From positions 89,943,285-90,007,284 of the forward strand of contig NC_079488.1 in assembly GCF_020520425.1 (NCBI RefSeq): a DNA stretch of 64,000 nt, written 5' to 3'. Source of the stretch: Spinacia oleracea (taxonomy: Eukaryota; Streptophyta; Magnoliopsida; Caryophyllales; Amaranthaceae). The notes under the pieces were generated by a model, which was given only the letters and a program-made list of their open reading frames with translations, ran no database searches and was not told where the DNA came from. The position numbers and the translations under genes are program-made. Shown piece after piece: positions 24,812 to 35,800 of this stretch; the first letter of the stretch is position 1; every line of letters starts with the position of its first letter.

Positions 24812-25333
24812 TGTTGTGGGCAAAATTACCGTGCCTTCGTGTACCAATGAGGATGTGACACCTGGCACGTATTGCGCCCCCTAAGCAGAAATCATACGAA
24901 GTCTACTCCGGGGCATGAGTATTAATCTAGGTATCTACAATGTATGTATTTAAGTGTGTATAAATGTACGTATAAAACCTATACCTGGAAAAGGGTTTAA
25001 TTAGTATGTATCCCAAGTGAATGACTAAGCACAATAGGCCCAAATAGCCCACTATTGCTAAAAGGGACCAGAGAATTGTAAGGAGAAAGGACACGTGTCC
25101 TCCTCCCATTCCCCAGCCAATCATGTAAGGGGAATATTAGGTCATTCCCACAAAAACCTAGTACTATAAATATTCCCACTTCCCTAGAAAAAGGGGTCAC
25201 AATCAATACATTCTAGAGCAATTGCTGCTCTGCCTTCTCTCTACTTTCTCTCTCTATAAAAATACAATCTTGTTTAATCTTTAAAAGTTACCAAGAAACC
25301 TCCAAGGTATCTCACCGGAAAACCCCACAAACA
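24812..25333 (+). repeat. 5' LTR
   Basis: The repeat starts TGTTGTGGGCAAAATTACCG and ends CCCCACAAACA. It is almost identical to 36871-37393. The differences are G/A within gcgcccc/gcacccc, T/C within gggttt/gggctt, and one extra A near the 3' end of the second copy. A TATA-like TATAAATA is at 25165-25172. Confidence 0.95.
25165..25172 (+). promoter_or_regulatory. TATA-like box in the 5' LTR
   Basis: TATAAATA lies about 160 bp before the LTR end and is a candidate core promoter for the gag-pol transcript. A second AT-rich word, CTATAAAAATAC, lies near 25254-25265. Confidence 0.55.
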
Positions 25334-25335
25334 TT

Positions 25336-25353
25336 TGGCGCCGTCTGTGGGGA
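25336..25353 (+). other. Primer binding site
   Basis: TGGCGCCGTCTGTGGGGA begins 2 nt after the 5' LTR. It resembles the site complementary to the 3' end of plant tRNA-Asp, TGGCGCCGTTGCCGGGGA, used by Athila and Tat elements, with changes in the middle. Confidence 0.8.
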
Positions 25354-25364
25354 GGTACGGTAAC

Positions 25365-28300
25365 ATGGAAGATCAACGACAGGACAACGATGCTGGGCGG
25401 CCTACGCGAGTAGAGCGGCCACCCCTCGAAAGAGAAATGCCGACTGAACATCATACGCCGGCCACAAGAATCACTGAAGATGCCGCGCGTATATTTGCGG
25501 CCGGGCACACCCCTCGTCACACTGCCGAGGTAGAGGTGCTCAGCGAGGAGGACGACCAGGCCAATCGCACCCCTCCTGGAGGACACCTGGATCCTCGGGT
25601 GGATACGGTAATAGAGGAGAACCCTGATATGCCTGTCTCTGTGGGTGCTCTTCGGGCTATTTTGGCTGAGTTCCAAGCTGATGTGGGAAAGACAGTTAAT
25701 GCTGAGGTACAGAAGAGTATGCTGATCTACACCACTGCTGTGGCTGCAAATCATGAGAGGCCGGCAAGCAATAGGCCAACACTTTCTTTGCGCCCCCCAA
25801 ATGTCTGGACCAGGCTGACAGGCGAGGACCTAAGGAGACAGCCGCCAACAAGTCAGCCCAATCAGGCAATGTCTTACCTACCACGCCGAATGCCACGGCG
25901 GCTGATCGGAGAAACGTCCCGAGGACGTGAGCAGCCACGCGCAGAGCAGTTGCCTGACTCTGAGTCTGAACTTTCTGACACTGGTTCAACCCCCGTCATG
26001 CCGGATAGACCTCTCCCTCATCCAACTTATACGCATCTGAGCCAGGCGCGTCCAGGGGCCACCCGTCCAACCCGTCAAACTCGCGGACGCGAGTCCTCCC
26101 AGCGGCTACCCTACTCAAGGCGTCAAGACCCTGTATGTCACATTCAGGAGGGGGTGTCCAACATGGCCCTAGGGCACACCACTCCTTTTGCAGACTCCAT
26201 CATGAGAGCCCCGAGGGAACCCAAAGTCAAGCCGCCCAACATTGATGCTTACGATGGTACCACAGATCCGGACATGCACCTCTTGGTTTACCGGCATCAC
26301 ATGTATGTCCAAGGAACAACTGACTCAACCTGGTGTAAGTATTTTCCGGGCACACTCAAAGGAGTAGCCTCTAAGTGGTTCGAGAGACTTCCAGCCGGAA
26401 CTATTCGCTCTTTTTTGGAGTTCGAGCTATTGTTCTCTACTCGGTTCATGGCTCACAAGGAAGAGAAGAAGACGAGCATGCATCTGAGTAGGATTCAGCA
26501 AGGGAAGGACGAGTCCCTGAGGAGTTATGTGAAGAGATTCAATCTAGAGGCAGGGCAAATTCCGGATTTGCCAGATGGTGTTGCATTCGATAACTTCATT
26601 CGAGGGCTTAAAAAGGGCTCTTTCAAGTTTGATCTGGTAAAGAAAAGCGTCCGAACAATGGCAGAAGTGCTGGATGAGGCCGAGGCCTTCATTCATGCAA
26701 CAGAGATTTGCAGCGTCCCGAAAGACCCCAGAGGAAGTGATACCGCTGAGCTAGCGGCAAAAAAGGAGAAATTCGAAAAGAAGAACCGGCCTAACGGGAC
26801 GTGGGCTATTGCAAAAGAGTCAGACAGGGCCCCCGGAGCGGCAGGTCAGAAACGGCCCAGAACTTATGATCGGGAGCGATTCGAGTATAACACAAACATG
26901 TACACAATTCTGATGGACGTCGGGTCCAAATATGACATTGATCGTCCATTTCCCATGAAGTCGCCACCAGAAAGTAGGGACCCCAAACTGTACTGTCACT
27001 TTCACAGTGACATTGGGCATGACACCAATGAATGTAAGAGCTTGAAAAGGGCATTGGATGGCCTAGCCCCCAAGGGGTTCTTAAAAAGTTATATCAGCAG
27101 GAACACGGGAGGTTCTGGCAAACCCTTCTACAAGAAAAACAAATCCCCTCCCTCGGAGGAAGATGGGAATCGTACCGACCCAGAGTGCGTGGCAGTCATC
27201 TCAGGAGGATTGGCCGCCGGCGGGCCGACCATGCGGGGCCAGAAGGATTATGCCAAGCGATTGGGGCAAGTGATGCTGTCCGGCAAGGCCACAGTTGACC
27301 CGTTTCCAAAAGTTGAAATCGGCGAGGCCGACCGTGGGAAAATCTCCACCCCGCATGATGATCCTTTGGTAATTGAGTTAAAAGTTGCTAACCTAAGGGT
27401 TAGGCGTATTTTGGTTGATACAGGAAGTTCGTCGGACATAATTAGTCTAGAGTGCTTGAATCGGCTGCAACATGATCCCTCAAAGATTGAGAAAATCCAC
27501 TATCCCATTATAGGCTTCGGAGGTAGTGTCATCCACCCAGTCGGCATAATTACCCTTCCTCTGAGGATGGGAAATAAAAAGGAATCTCGGCAAATGGATG
27601 TCCGTTTTCTCATAGTGAAAGATCTGACGGCATATAACATCATCTTGGGGCATCCCACGTTGAACAGGGCAAAGGCTGTCATTGTGACTCATCTGATGCT
27701 TCTTAAGTTCATTTGTGACGATGGGAGCGTCAGCACTATACATGGTGACCAGCAACAAGCTAGAGATTGCTACCTAACCACCTTGAGTCCAGAAGCATGG
27801 GGGACGGGTGAAGAGAAAGGGACATCGAGCAACAAACGAAAATGTGGCGACACGCAACCCAAGGTCGTCAAAGAAACATTAACTATCTCAGCAGGGCACA
27901 TGGAAGAGAGACGTCCAGAGCCTGTTGGGGCCCATTTCAATGTGGTATTAAACACAGATAAACCTGACAGAGTAGTGCCCATCGGGATTTCTCCTGACGA
28001 CCCGCTGGCGGCAGAGTTGGTCCACCTTTTGAGAGAATTTGAAGATATCTTTGCTTTCACAGTGGACGAAATGCCGGGTATTGACCCTGCTGTAGCCGTC
28101 CATAAGCTGAATGTGGACCCAAACTTCAAACCGGTTCGTCAGAAGAAAAGGAACCATGGGGAAGATAGAAATCAGGCGGCAGCCGCGGAAATACAAAAGT
28201 TGATGGAGGCTGGGTTCGTCAGGCCTAGTCAGTACCCCGATTGGGTTGCTAACGTGGTCCTCGTCAAAAAACCTAATGGTACCTGGAGAATGTGTGTTGA

Positions 28301-29516
28301 CTACACCAACCTCAATAAGGCATGTCCAAAGGACAGCTTCCCACTGCCCAAGATTGACCGGCTCGTCGACTCTACAGCAGGGCATGCTATGATGAGCTTT
28401 ATGGATGCCTACTTAGGGTTTCACCAGATTCCGTTGTGGCCTGACGACCAGGAAAAAACGTCATTTGTTACTGAACAAGGCCTTTACTGCTACAAGGTGA
28501 TGCCGTTTGGTTTAAAGAATGCACCGGCCACCTTTCAGCGTCTTATTAGCACTGTGTTCATCAAGCAGCTCGGCAGGAATATTGAAGCTTACATTGACGA
28601 TATGATCGTAAAAAGTAAGCTGAGGGCGGCGCACATAACTGATCTCAGGGAGACATTTGAGACTATTCGAGCTTACAACATGAGGTTGAACCCTAAGAAG
28701 TGTGTGTTCGGGGTGACGGCAGGCAAATTCTTAGGTTTCTTGATTGATGAAAGAGGAATTGAAGCCAACCCAGACAAAATCCAGGCAGTAATTGATATGA
28801 GCTCACCAAAGACAGTGAAGGAGGTCCAGCGGCTCACAGGTTGCTTGGCCGCCCTGGGCAGATTCCTTTCCAGGGCTGGAGACAAGTGCCACTACTTTTT
28901 CAGGTCTGTCAAAAAGAAGGCCAAGTTTGAATGGTCGGACGAGGCCGAGGCGGCATTGGTCAGATTAAAGGAGCACTTGCATACCTTGCCTCGTCTTGTT
29001 AGCCCCTTGCTAGGAGAGACTTTGTACATGTATCTCGCTGTGTCCGAGCACTCGTTGAGTGCCGTTCTACTGACAGAAAGGGAGGGAATACAGATGCCGG
29101 TATATTTTGTCAGTCATGTTCTTCAAAATGCTGAAGTTAGATACCCTACAGTGGAAAAGTTTGGCTTAGCTCTATTCATGGCCAGCAAAAAGCTCCGTCC
29201 TTATTTCTTAGCTCACAAAATAGTGGTCTACACAGATCAACCGCTCAAATTGCCCTTCACAAAGCTGGAGGCGTCAGGACGAATGCTAAATTGGGCAATA
29301 GAGCTGAACGCCTTTGATATCACCTATGAGCCGAGGAAAGCTGTCAAGGGGCAGGCATGTGCCGACTTTATTGTTGAAATGACGAGGCCAAACTTTGCCA
29401 AGAATACAAATACGGTGTGGACAGTGTATGTAGACGGCTCATCCACACAGAATGGATGTGGAGCAGGGATAATCTGTCACTCCCCAGAAGGAGATACTTT
29501 TGAGTATGCTATGTGA
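25365..29516 (+). CDS. Ty3/gypsy Gag-protease-reverse transcriptase-RNase H (first part of polyprotein)
   Basis: The first ATG after the primer site is at 25365; the frame upstream is the primer site itself. Gag domain words (PNIDAYDGTTDPDMHL, WFERLPAGTI, FSTRFMAHK) lie at about 26230-26700. A zinc-finger-like CHFHSDIGHDTNEC is near 26994. The aspartic protease active site VDTGSS is near 27415. Reverse transcriptase has FMDAYLGFHQIPL and the catalytic YIDDMI near 28591. RNase H follows (VVYTDQPLK). A second, archaeal-type RNase H starts at WTVYVDGSS near 29419 and is cut by TGA at 29514-29516. The same frame runs on without a shift into integrase, so one base change breaks a single long gag-pol frame. 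CGA to TGA, the usual decay of a methylated CpG, is a likely cause; this is inferred from the common residue there. Confidence 0.92.
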   Translation: MEDQRQDNDAGRPTRVERPPLEREMPTEHHTPATRITEDAARIFAAGHTPRHTAEVEVLSEEDDQANRTPPGGHLDPRVDTVIEENPDMPVSVGALRAILAEFQADVGKTVNAEVQKSMLIYTTAVAANHERPASNRPTLSLRPPNVWTRLTGEDLRRQPPTSQPNQAMSYLPRRMPRRLIGETSRGREQPRAEQLPDSESELSDTGSTPVMPDRPLPHPTYTHLSQARPGATRPTRQTRGRESSQRLPYSRRQDPVCHIQEGVSNMALGHTTPFADSIMRAPREPKVKPPNIDAYDGTTDPDMHLLVYRHHMYVQGTTDSTWCKYFPGTLKGVASKWFERLPAGTIRSFLEFELLFSTRFMAHKEEKKTSMHLSRIQQGKDESLRSYVKRFNLEAGQIPDLPDGVAFDNFIRGLKKGSFKFDLVKKSVRTMAEVLDEAEAFIHATEICSVPKDPRGSDTAELAAKKEKFEKKNRPNGTWAIAKESDRAPGAAGQKRPRTYDRERFEYNTNMYTILMDVGSKYDIDRPFPMKSPPESRDPKLYCHFHSDIGHDTNECKSLKRALDGLAPKGFLKSYISRNTGGSGKPFYKKNKSPPSEEDGNRTDPECVAVISGGLAAGGPTMRGQKDYAKRLGQVMLSGKATVDPFPKVEIGEADRGKISTPHDDPLVIELKVANLRVRRILVDTGSSSDIISLECLNRLQHDPSKIEKIHYPIIGFGGSVIHPVGIITLPLRMGNKKESRQMDVRFLIVKDLTAYNIILGHPTLNRAKAVIVTHLMLLKFICDDGSVSTIHGDQQQARDCYLTTLSPEAWGTGEEKGTSSNKRKCGDTQPKVVKETLTISAGHMEERRPEPVGAHFNVVLNTDKPDRVVPIGISPDDPLAAELVHLLREFEDIFAFTVDEMPGIDPAVAVHKLNVDPNFKPVRQKKRNHGEDRNQAAAAEIQKLMEAGFVRPSQYPDWVANVVLVKKPNGTWRMCVDYTNLNKACPKDSFPLPKIDRLVDSTAGHAMMSFMDAYLGFHQIPLWPDDQEKTSFVTEQGLYCYKVMPFGLKNAPATFQRLISTVFIKQLGRNIEAYIDDMIVKSKLRAAHITDLRETFETIRAYNMRLNPKKCVFGVTAGKFLGFLIDERGIEANPDKIQAVIDMSSPKTVKEVQRLTGCLAALGRFLSRAGDKCHYFFRSVKKKAKFEWSDEAEAALVRLKEHLHTLPRLVSPLLGETLYMYLAVSEHSLSAVLLTEREGIQMPVYFVSHVLQNAEVRYPTVEKFGLALFMASKKLRPYFLAHKIVVYTDQPLKLPFTKLEASGRMLNWAIELNAFDITYEPRKAVKGQACADFIVEMTRPNFAKNTNTVWTVYVDGSSTQNGCGAGIICHSPEGDTFEYAM

Positions 29517-29576
29517 TTTAACTTCCAGGCGTCAAATAATGAAGCCGAATATGAAGCTCTGCTTTGGGGCATTAAA

Positions 29577-31127
29577 ATGTGTAAGGCGGCAGGCGCCGAG
29601 GATATTGTAGCACTATCTGACTCCCAACTGATTGTGAGCCAAGTTAATGGGACCTACGAAGCTAGGGATCCGACTATGGTCAAATACATGCAGGCCATCC
29701 ATCAGGAAGTAGAGCCACTGAAAAGTTTTGAAGTAAGGCAAGTCCCTCGCTCGGAAAATAACCAAGCTGATGCCCTGTCAAAGTTGGCAAGTTCAGCGTC
29801 TTGTGATACCCCTCGGCACGTGTTTTGGGAGGTAAAAGAGCACAAAAGTGTTGAGCAAATGGAGGTGGAAACTCTTGATAGAACGTCCACATGGATGGAT
29901 GACATAGTGAACTCCAAAATGAATGGAGTCTTGCCCGAAGACTCAAGGGAAGCGGCAAAACTTCAAAAGAAATGTTCTTGGTTTGAAATGTGGAACGGCA
30001 CCCTCTATAAAAAGGCCTACTCCCGTCCTTTGTTAAGATGTGTAACACCTGAGAAGGGGCAGGAAATTCTAGAAGACCTTCATCAGGGGTTGTGCAGCTC
30101 GCATATTGGTGGAAGGGCTTTGGATGAAAAGGCACTTCGAACCGGCTATTACTGGCCGACTCTTAAGGAGGACGCAATCTCACTGGTCAAGAAGTCTGAC
30201 AAATGCCAGCGCTTTTCTCACCTAATACACCAACCAGCACGAGTTCTAACGCCCATTACAAGCCCAATTCCATTCGCTAAATGGGGGATGGATCTTCTAG
30301 GCCCATTTACGACCGCACCAGGAGGAAGGCGTTATGTCATCGTTGCTGTAGATTACTTCACCAAATGGGTGGAGGCAGAAGCGCTCAAAAACATAAAAAC
30401 TACTGATGTGAGAGCATTCATTTGGAAGAACATCATGACTCGCTTTGGGATTCCACAGGCTATCGTCTTTGATAATGGGCCCCAGTTTGAGACGCCTAAG
30501 CTGAAAGAGTGGCTGGCAGATCACGGTATACACACTTGTTTTGCATCAGTCGGACGACCCCAAGCCAATGGTCAGGTTGAGGCGTTCAACAAAATTATCT
30601 CCGAAGGAATGAAAAAGAAGCTTGACGAAGCCAAAGGTCTGTGGGATGATGAGCTGCCAAATGTCTTATGGTCCATCCGCACTACGGCTAAGAATTCAAC
30701 CGGTGAAACACCCTTCTTGCTAGCCTATGGCGCCGAGGCTGTCCTGCCCATAGAAATGTGTGAACCGACGTTGAGAGTCATGCTGTACGACGAAAATGCT
30801 AACTGGGAGACAATGAAAGCAGCCTTGGACTTTCTGCCCGAGGTTAGAGGAAATGCAGCGCTCAGACAACAGCTGTACAAGATAAGGATGGCAAGAGAAT
30901 ACAACAAGAGAGTCTCTAATAGAGTGCTCAAAGTGGGAGATTTTGTCCTCAGGAAAATGGAGTCCACAGGACGAGCAAATGAACAGGGTAAGCTGACGCC
31001 CACTTGGGAGGGACCTTACGAGATCTATGATGAGGTTAGAGATGGAACCTACCGCATTCAAGACATGCAAGGCCGGCCTATTTTGCGCACTTGGAATGCC
31101 GACAATCTCAAGAAGTATTTCTTCTAG
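29577..31127 (+). CDS. Ty3/gypsy RNase H end and integrase (second part of polyprotein)
   Basis: This is the same frame as the preceding polyprotein, after the TGA at 29514; the coding text resumes at 29517 and 29577 is only the first ATG. It completes the second RNase H (ALSDSQLIVSQVNG), then has the integrase: an HHCC-like region with HIGGRALDEKALRTGYYWP and KKSDKCQRF, and the catalytic core with WGMDLLGPF, VFDNGPQFE and NGQVEAFNK, which supply the D, D and E. In KKSDKC the first Cys of the usual CxxC is Ser, so the zinc site looks damaged. The end (TWNADNLKKYFF) is usual for this lineage, and no chromodomain follows. Expression from its own ATG is unlikely; it was probably made as part of Gag-Pol. 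Confidence 0.9.
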   Translation: MCKAAGAEDIVALSDSQLIVSQVNGTYEARDPTMVKYMQAIHQEVEPLKSFEVRQVPRSENNQADALSKLASSASCDTPRHVFWEVKEHKSVEQMEVETLDRTSTWMDDIVNSKMNGVLPEDSREAAKLQKKCSWFEMWNGTLYKKAYSRPLLRCVTPEKGQEILEDLHQGLCSSHIGGRALDEKALRTGYYWPTLKEDAISLVKKSDKCQRFSHLIHQPARVLTPITSPIPFAKWGMDLLGPFTTAPGGRRYVIVAVDYFTKWVEAEALKNIKTTDVRAFIWKNIMTRFGIPQAIVFDNGPQFETPKLKEWLADHGIHTCFASVGRPQANGQVEAFNKIISEGMKKKLDEAKGLWDDELPNVLWSIRTTAKNSTGETPFLLAYGAEAVLPIEMCEPTLRVMLYDENANWETMKAALDFLPEVRGNAALRQQLYKIRMAREYNKRVSNRVLKVGDFVLRKMESTGRANEQGKLTPTWEGPYEIYDEVRDGTYRIQDMQGRPILRTWNADNLKKYFF

Positions 31128-31530
31128 ATATGTGCTAAGCCTTGTCTTACTTACCACGATCCATTGCCCAAGGGGCGGCCTCCTATGGTCATAGTAGGGT
31201 AGTAATTACTTTTGTAACCGGCTAAATTCGCCTTGCAAAGTTATAAATAATACTACTCTATTTTGTCTCACAATATTTATTTCTCGAACAATGAATATAA
31301 AAATATACACTCCAATGCATAACCAAAGCCTAATTGTATGACGGCCTGAGAAGTGGCCCAGATTAACAAAAACTCTCGGCAAGACTAATTGTTTGAAGCC
31401 TAAGAAGTGGCCCAGATTAGCACCAAGTTGTAGGCTGATCACCTATCCAACTCCCTTCCCAGTATAGCAAGCCGCTGGCCGACCAGTACGGCATAGTAAG
31501 TGCCAGCGGCACAAATAAACCTTAAATCAT

Positions 31531-32570
31531 AGGTTGTTTGCTCAAAAGCTCAGCGGCATGAACAACTTTGAAACATAGGTTGTTTGCTCAAAAGCTCAGC
31601 GGCATGAACAACTTTGAAACATAGGTTGTTTGCTCAAAAGCTCAGAGGCATGAACAACTTTGAAACATAGGTTGTTTGCTCAAAGGCTCAGCGGCATGAA
31701 CAACGTTGAAACAAAAGGGCGGCGGCACGAATATTTGGCCGTCCAGTCCATTTGACGAGCATGTCTAGCGGCAATCATACCTATTGATTGACTTGCGTCA
31801 ATCAATAACGTTATAGACATGCTCGCCAAAGAAAGAGACGACCCCAGTAGTGCCTAGCGGATGATCGTTTGCCTGCGGCACCAATAATTTGAAACAGGTT
31901 GTTTGCTGAAAAGTGCGGCGGCATGCACGTTTGGCCGACCAGTCCATTTGACGAGCATGTCTAGCGGCAATCATACCTATTGATTGACTTGCGTCAATCA
32001 ATATCGTTATAGACACGCTCGCCAAAAAAAAAAAAAAAAAAAAAAACGACGACCCCAGTAGTGCCTAGCGGATGATCGTTTGCCTGCGGCACCAATAATT
32101 TGAAACAGGTTGTTTGCTGAAAAGTGCGGCGGCATGCACATTTGGCCGACCAGTCCATTTGACGAGCATGTCTAGCGGCAATCATACCTATTGATTGACT
32201 TGCGTCAATCAATATCGTTATAGACACGCTCGCAAAAAAAAAAAAAAAAAAAACGACGACCACAGTGAGGCCTAGCACATGCTCAGTTGCCAGCGGCACC
32301 AACAACTTCGAAACAAAGGTTGTTCGCTCAAAAGTTCAGCGGCACGATTAACTTCGAAACAAGGGTTGTTTGCTCAGAAGTTCGGCGGCACGAATATTTG
32401 GCCGTCCAGTCCATTTGACGAGCATGTCTAGCGGCAATCATACCTATTGATTGACTCGCGTCAATCAATAACGTTATAGACATACTCGCCAAAGAAAGAG
32501 ACGACCATAGTAGTGCCTAGCGCATGCTCAGTTGCCTGCGGCACCAACGTGCTTAGTGTACACTCAGTTG
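31531..32570. repeat. Two-level tandem repeats after pol
   Basis: From 31531 a 46-bp unit (aggttgtttgctcaaaag and on) repeats about four times, at 31531, 31577, 31623 and 31669. Then a longer unit of about 200-260 bp repeats about four times, each copy starting near ggccgtccagtcc or ggccgaccagtcc (31738, 31934, 32143, 32399). Each longer unit has a nested hairpin: outer arms CGAGCATGTCTA and TAGACATGCTCG (with point changes in some copies), inner arms ATTGATTGAC and GTCAATCAAT. Two units include poly(A) runs near 32025 and 32234. The region lies between the convergent ends of pol (31127) and the antisense gene (32856). Confidence 0.9.
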
Positions 32571-32855
32571 CACCTTGGCTACCATACCTATTGATTAAGC
32601 CTATAGACTAAGGAATAATCAAATGATGAAGAACAAATAAATGCGAGATAAAAGAACAAAAATAGCCTATTTATAGAACAACGCCCGCAAGAGGCGTGCA
32701 AAGGTGGCCAAATATTCAAAACAAATTGTTGAGTGCTCAGCAGGCACGATGGTACAGACGCCAGCGGCGCCAAACATAACAAAATAATTGTTTTTGCCCT
32801 TAGGCATGAGAACACTTAACTAAATTTTTGCTGGAATAATACACAAGGAAGAAAA

Positions 32856-35800
32856 TCAGGGAGCGGCCGCATCGTCCTCGTCATCGGAGGATACAAACTC
32901 AGGGGGCGGCTGACCAAGACGTTCAGCAGCCAACACAGCGGCACTATGTTCCATTCGCCGCTGGAACCACGCAAGATCATACTCTGACATGTGGCTCTCC
33001 CAGGCGTGCTTAACAGCGTCCTTGGTCGCTTGTTCCCCCTGATCATAGGATTCCAGGAGACGCTCACGCAAGGTGCGAACTTGCGATCTGGCCGTCTCTA
33101 GCTCCCCACGAAGATGCTCGGCCTCCTCAGCCGCCTCTTTGACCTGAGGGTACTCCCGCAACTGGTCCTGAAGCGTCCGTATTTCCGCCGCCGCTGTCTT
33201 GGCCTCCTCGACCATTGCCACCATGTCTTTATCCTGCGCCAAGATCTTCTTAAGCAGCTCGGCCTTGTCAGATCTCAACGCAGCTACCTCCTTTGCTTGA
33301 AGGTCTATGGTCGTCTGCATCTGCAGGCGGACCTCTTCAATGGATTTGAACGCATAGTCGCCATGGTGGGTGGACTCAGCCACCTGAGCTTTGAGCTCCT
33401 CAGCAGTGCGGGTCTTCCAACTCTTGCAGAACTCCATGCGGCAGAACAACTGCAAAAGGAGCTACATGTTAGTAAATGACTAAAAGAGAAGACAAGTACA
33501 AGCAAGTTGGAAATAGACTTACGTCGAGAAGAGTGGCCTGGATCGCACCAAACTGGGCGTCAGTCTTGCGGCCAGGAAGAGAAGCAACATACTCTGCGGG
33601 GACGGCCTTAAAAACCTTGCGGCATATAGCCACCCTATCCTTTGACGAATAGTGGGGAGTAGCAGGTACGTTCTCGTCCTCAGCAGCAGCTGCATTCTTC
33701 CCTTTGTCTTTGGCTATAGGAAAAACAACGGCCTTAGGATGACGCGGAGAGTAAGAAGAACTGCCAGAGGAGGCTCGATACGTCTGAACGACGTTCGAAT
33801 AATACTTACCGCCCGAAGACCTAGCTCGGCGGGCCACCTCCGCAGGTATCTGAGAGCGGACGTCGGCCGGGATTCCAGAAAGAGGGTCCTCCAGCTCGTC
33901 CGGATGCCCACCGGACCTCGATTTGGACACCAAGTCCACCACCAGAGACGGCTTGTCCACGCCCATCTCTTCGTCATCAGGGCATCCCCCCTCAGCAACC
34001 TTCGACTCGTCTTTCTTCACGAGACGGCGGGGTAGGGGTTTTGGCTTCTTGAAGGTACTCGGGGTCTCCGAGCCAGCTGGCACAACTCTCTTCTTCAGCT
34101 GGGACAGAGTCGTCCCCTTCTTTTTCCCTGACGCCCTAGCCGCGTCCTTAGCTTGCTAAAAAAGAAAGTAAAGGACAGTCAAATATTAAGCCTCGTCATC
34201 AATCACAAGTCACTCACCAGATAGTGGCTCGTCATTAAAAAGGACGCCCATCTTAAAAATGACGAGGCGTACCTCATCAATCACAAGTCACTCACCAGAA
34301 AAGTGGCTCGTCATTAAAAAGGACGCCCGTCTCAAAATGACGAGGCGTACCTTATCAATGACAAGTCACTCACAGAATAGTGGCTCGTCATTAAAAAGGA
34401 CGCCCGTCTCAGAATGACGAGGCGTACCTTATCAATCACAAGTCACTCACATAAAAGTGGCTCGTCATTAAAAAGGACGCCCGTCTCAAAATGACGAGGC
34501 GTACCTTATCAATGACAAGTCACTCACAGAATAGTGGCTCGTCATTAAAAAGGATGCCCGTCTCAGAATGACGAGGCGTACCTTATCAATCACAAGTCAC
34601 ACGAAGAACGGTTGCTCGTCATTATAAAAGACGCCCGTCTCAAAAATGACGAGGCGTACCTTATCAATCACAAGTCACTAAATAGTGGCTCGTCATTAAA
34701 AAAGGACGCCCGTCTCCAAAATGACGAGGCGTACCTTATCAATCACAAGTCACTAAATAGTGGCTCGTCATTAAAAAGACGCCCGTCTCCAAAATGGCGA
34801 GGCGTACCTTATCAATCACAAGTCACTAAATAGTGGCTCGTCATTTAAAAGGGACGCCCGTCTCAAAAATGACGAGGCGTACCTTATCAAGTGCAAGAAC
34901 TCATAGAAAAATGGCTCGTCATTAAAAAGGACGCCCGTCTAGAAAATGACGAGGCGTACCCTATCAACCACGAGTCACTTGTAAAGAGAAACACTAACTA
35001 AGGGGCCCGTCATTAAAAAGTGACGAGCACTAAAAAGACGTCCAATGTGGACACTGGACGAGGGAAGCTTAACTTGCAAAAACAACCTAAGAGAATACTC
35101 ACCTTCTCCTCCAACTCGGCCTTGGCTTTCTGCATTTTGGCCTCATAAATGTCTGCCATCCAATCGGTCATATCGCCCTTCCCGGTATCCGCCGCCGACA
35201 GCTTGCTCATTCCTTCCTCTGTGAACAAAAGAAATCCAAAGTTAGAAAGATAAATAAGACCAAGGCAGAGCGGCACATAAATTGGCATACAACCTCGAGT
35301 CATGGAATATCCTAAGCCTACGGCCGCTAGAAAGGCCTCGTTCCGAAACTGGCTAATGTGCGGCAACCATTCGGCCGGCACATGGAAACTCTTATCCACT
35401 GTTAAGTGGTAAGTGTTGGCCCTGAACAGGACCATTATCTGATCCCACTCTTCGGCAGTAAGGGGTGGAAGGGGCTCGTCACGATCCATGTAGTTGGCGT
35501 TGCAGTTCCAGCGGCTCATCCGCTCATACATCTCCTGGTCGTCCGTGTAAAACACGACCCACCTCTTTCTCCACATATGCCACTTGCTGAGCTTGCCGAC
35601 CACTGTCTAGTAGGTACCACGGCTGCTCAGATTAAACCACCCTTTGGCGGCGCTGGGGGAACGAGAGAGGGAGACCAGATGCAGAAAAGCGTTGAAGGAC
35701 GGCTCCACGTCGTTCAGCGCACATTTGGCAATATAGCCAAAGATATCCGCCCATGAGTTGGGGGTCAGTTGGGCCACCCCAATGTTAAAACCATCTAACA

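Noticed and set aside
27248..28885. Minus-strand open frames across gag-pol
   Set aside because: They are reverse-frame shadows of a coding region with clear protease and reverse transcriptase motifs, and lie outside the antisense gene with supported splice sites.
34200..34980. A CRISPR-like array
   Set aside because: The units repeat over their full length with no unique spacers, the host is a plant, and the array lies in an intron of a retrotransposon gene.
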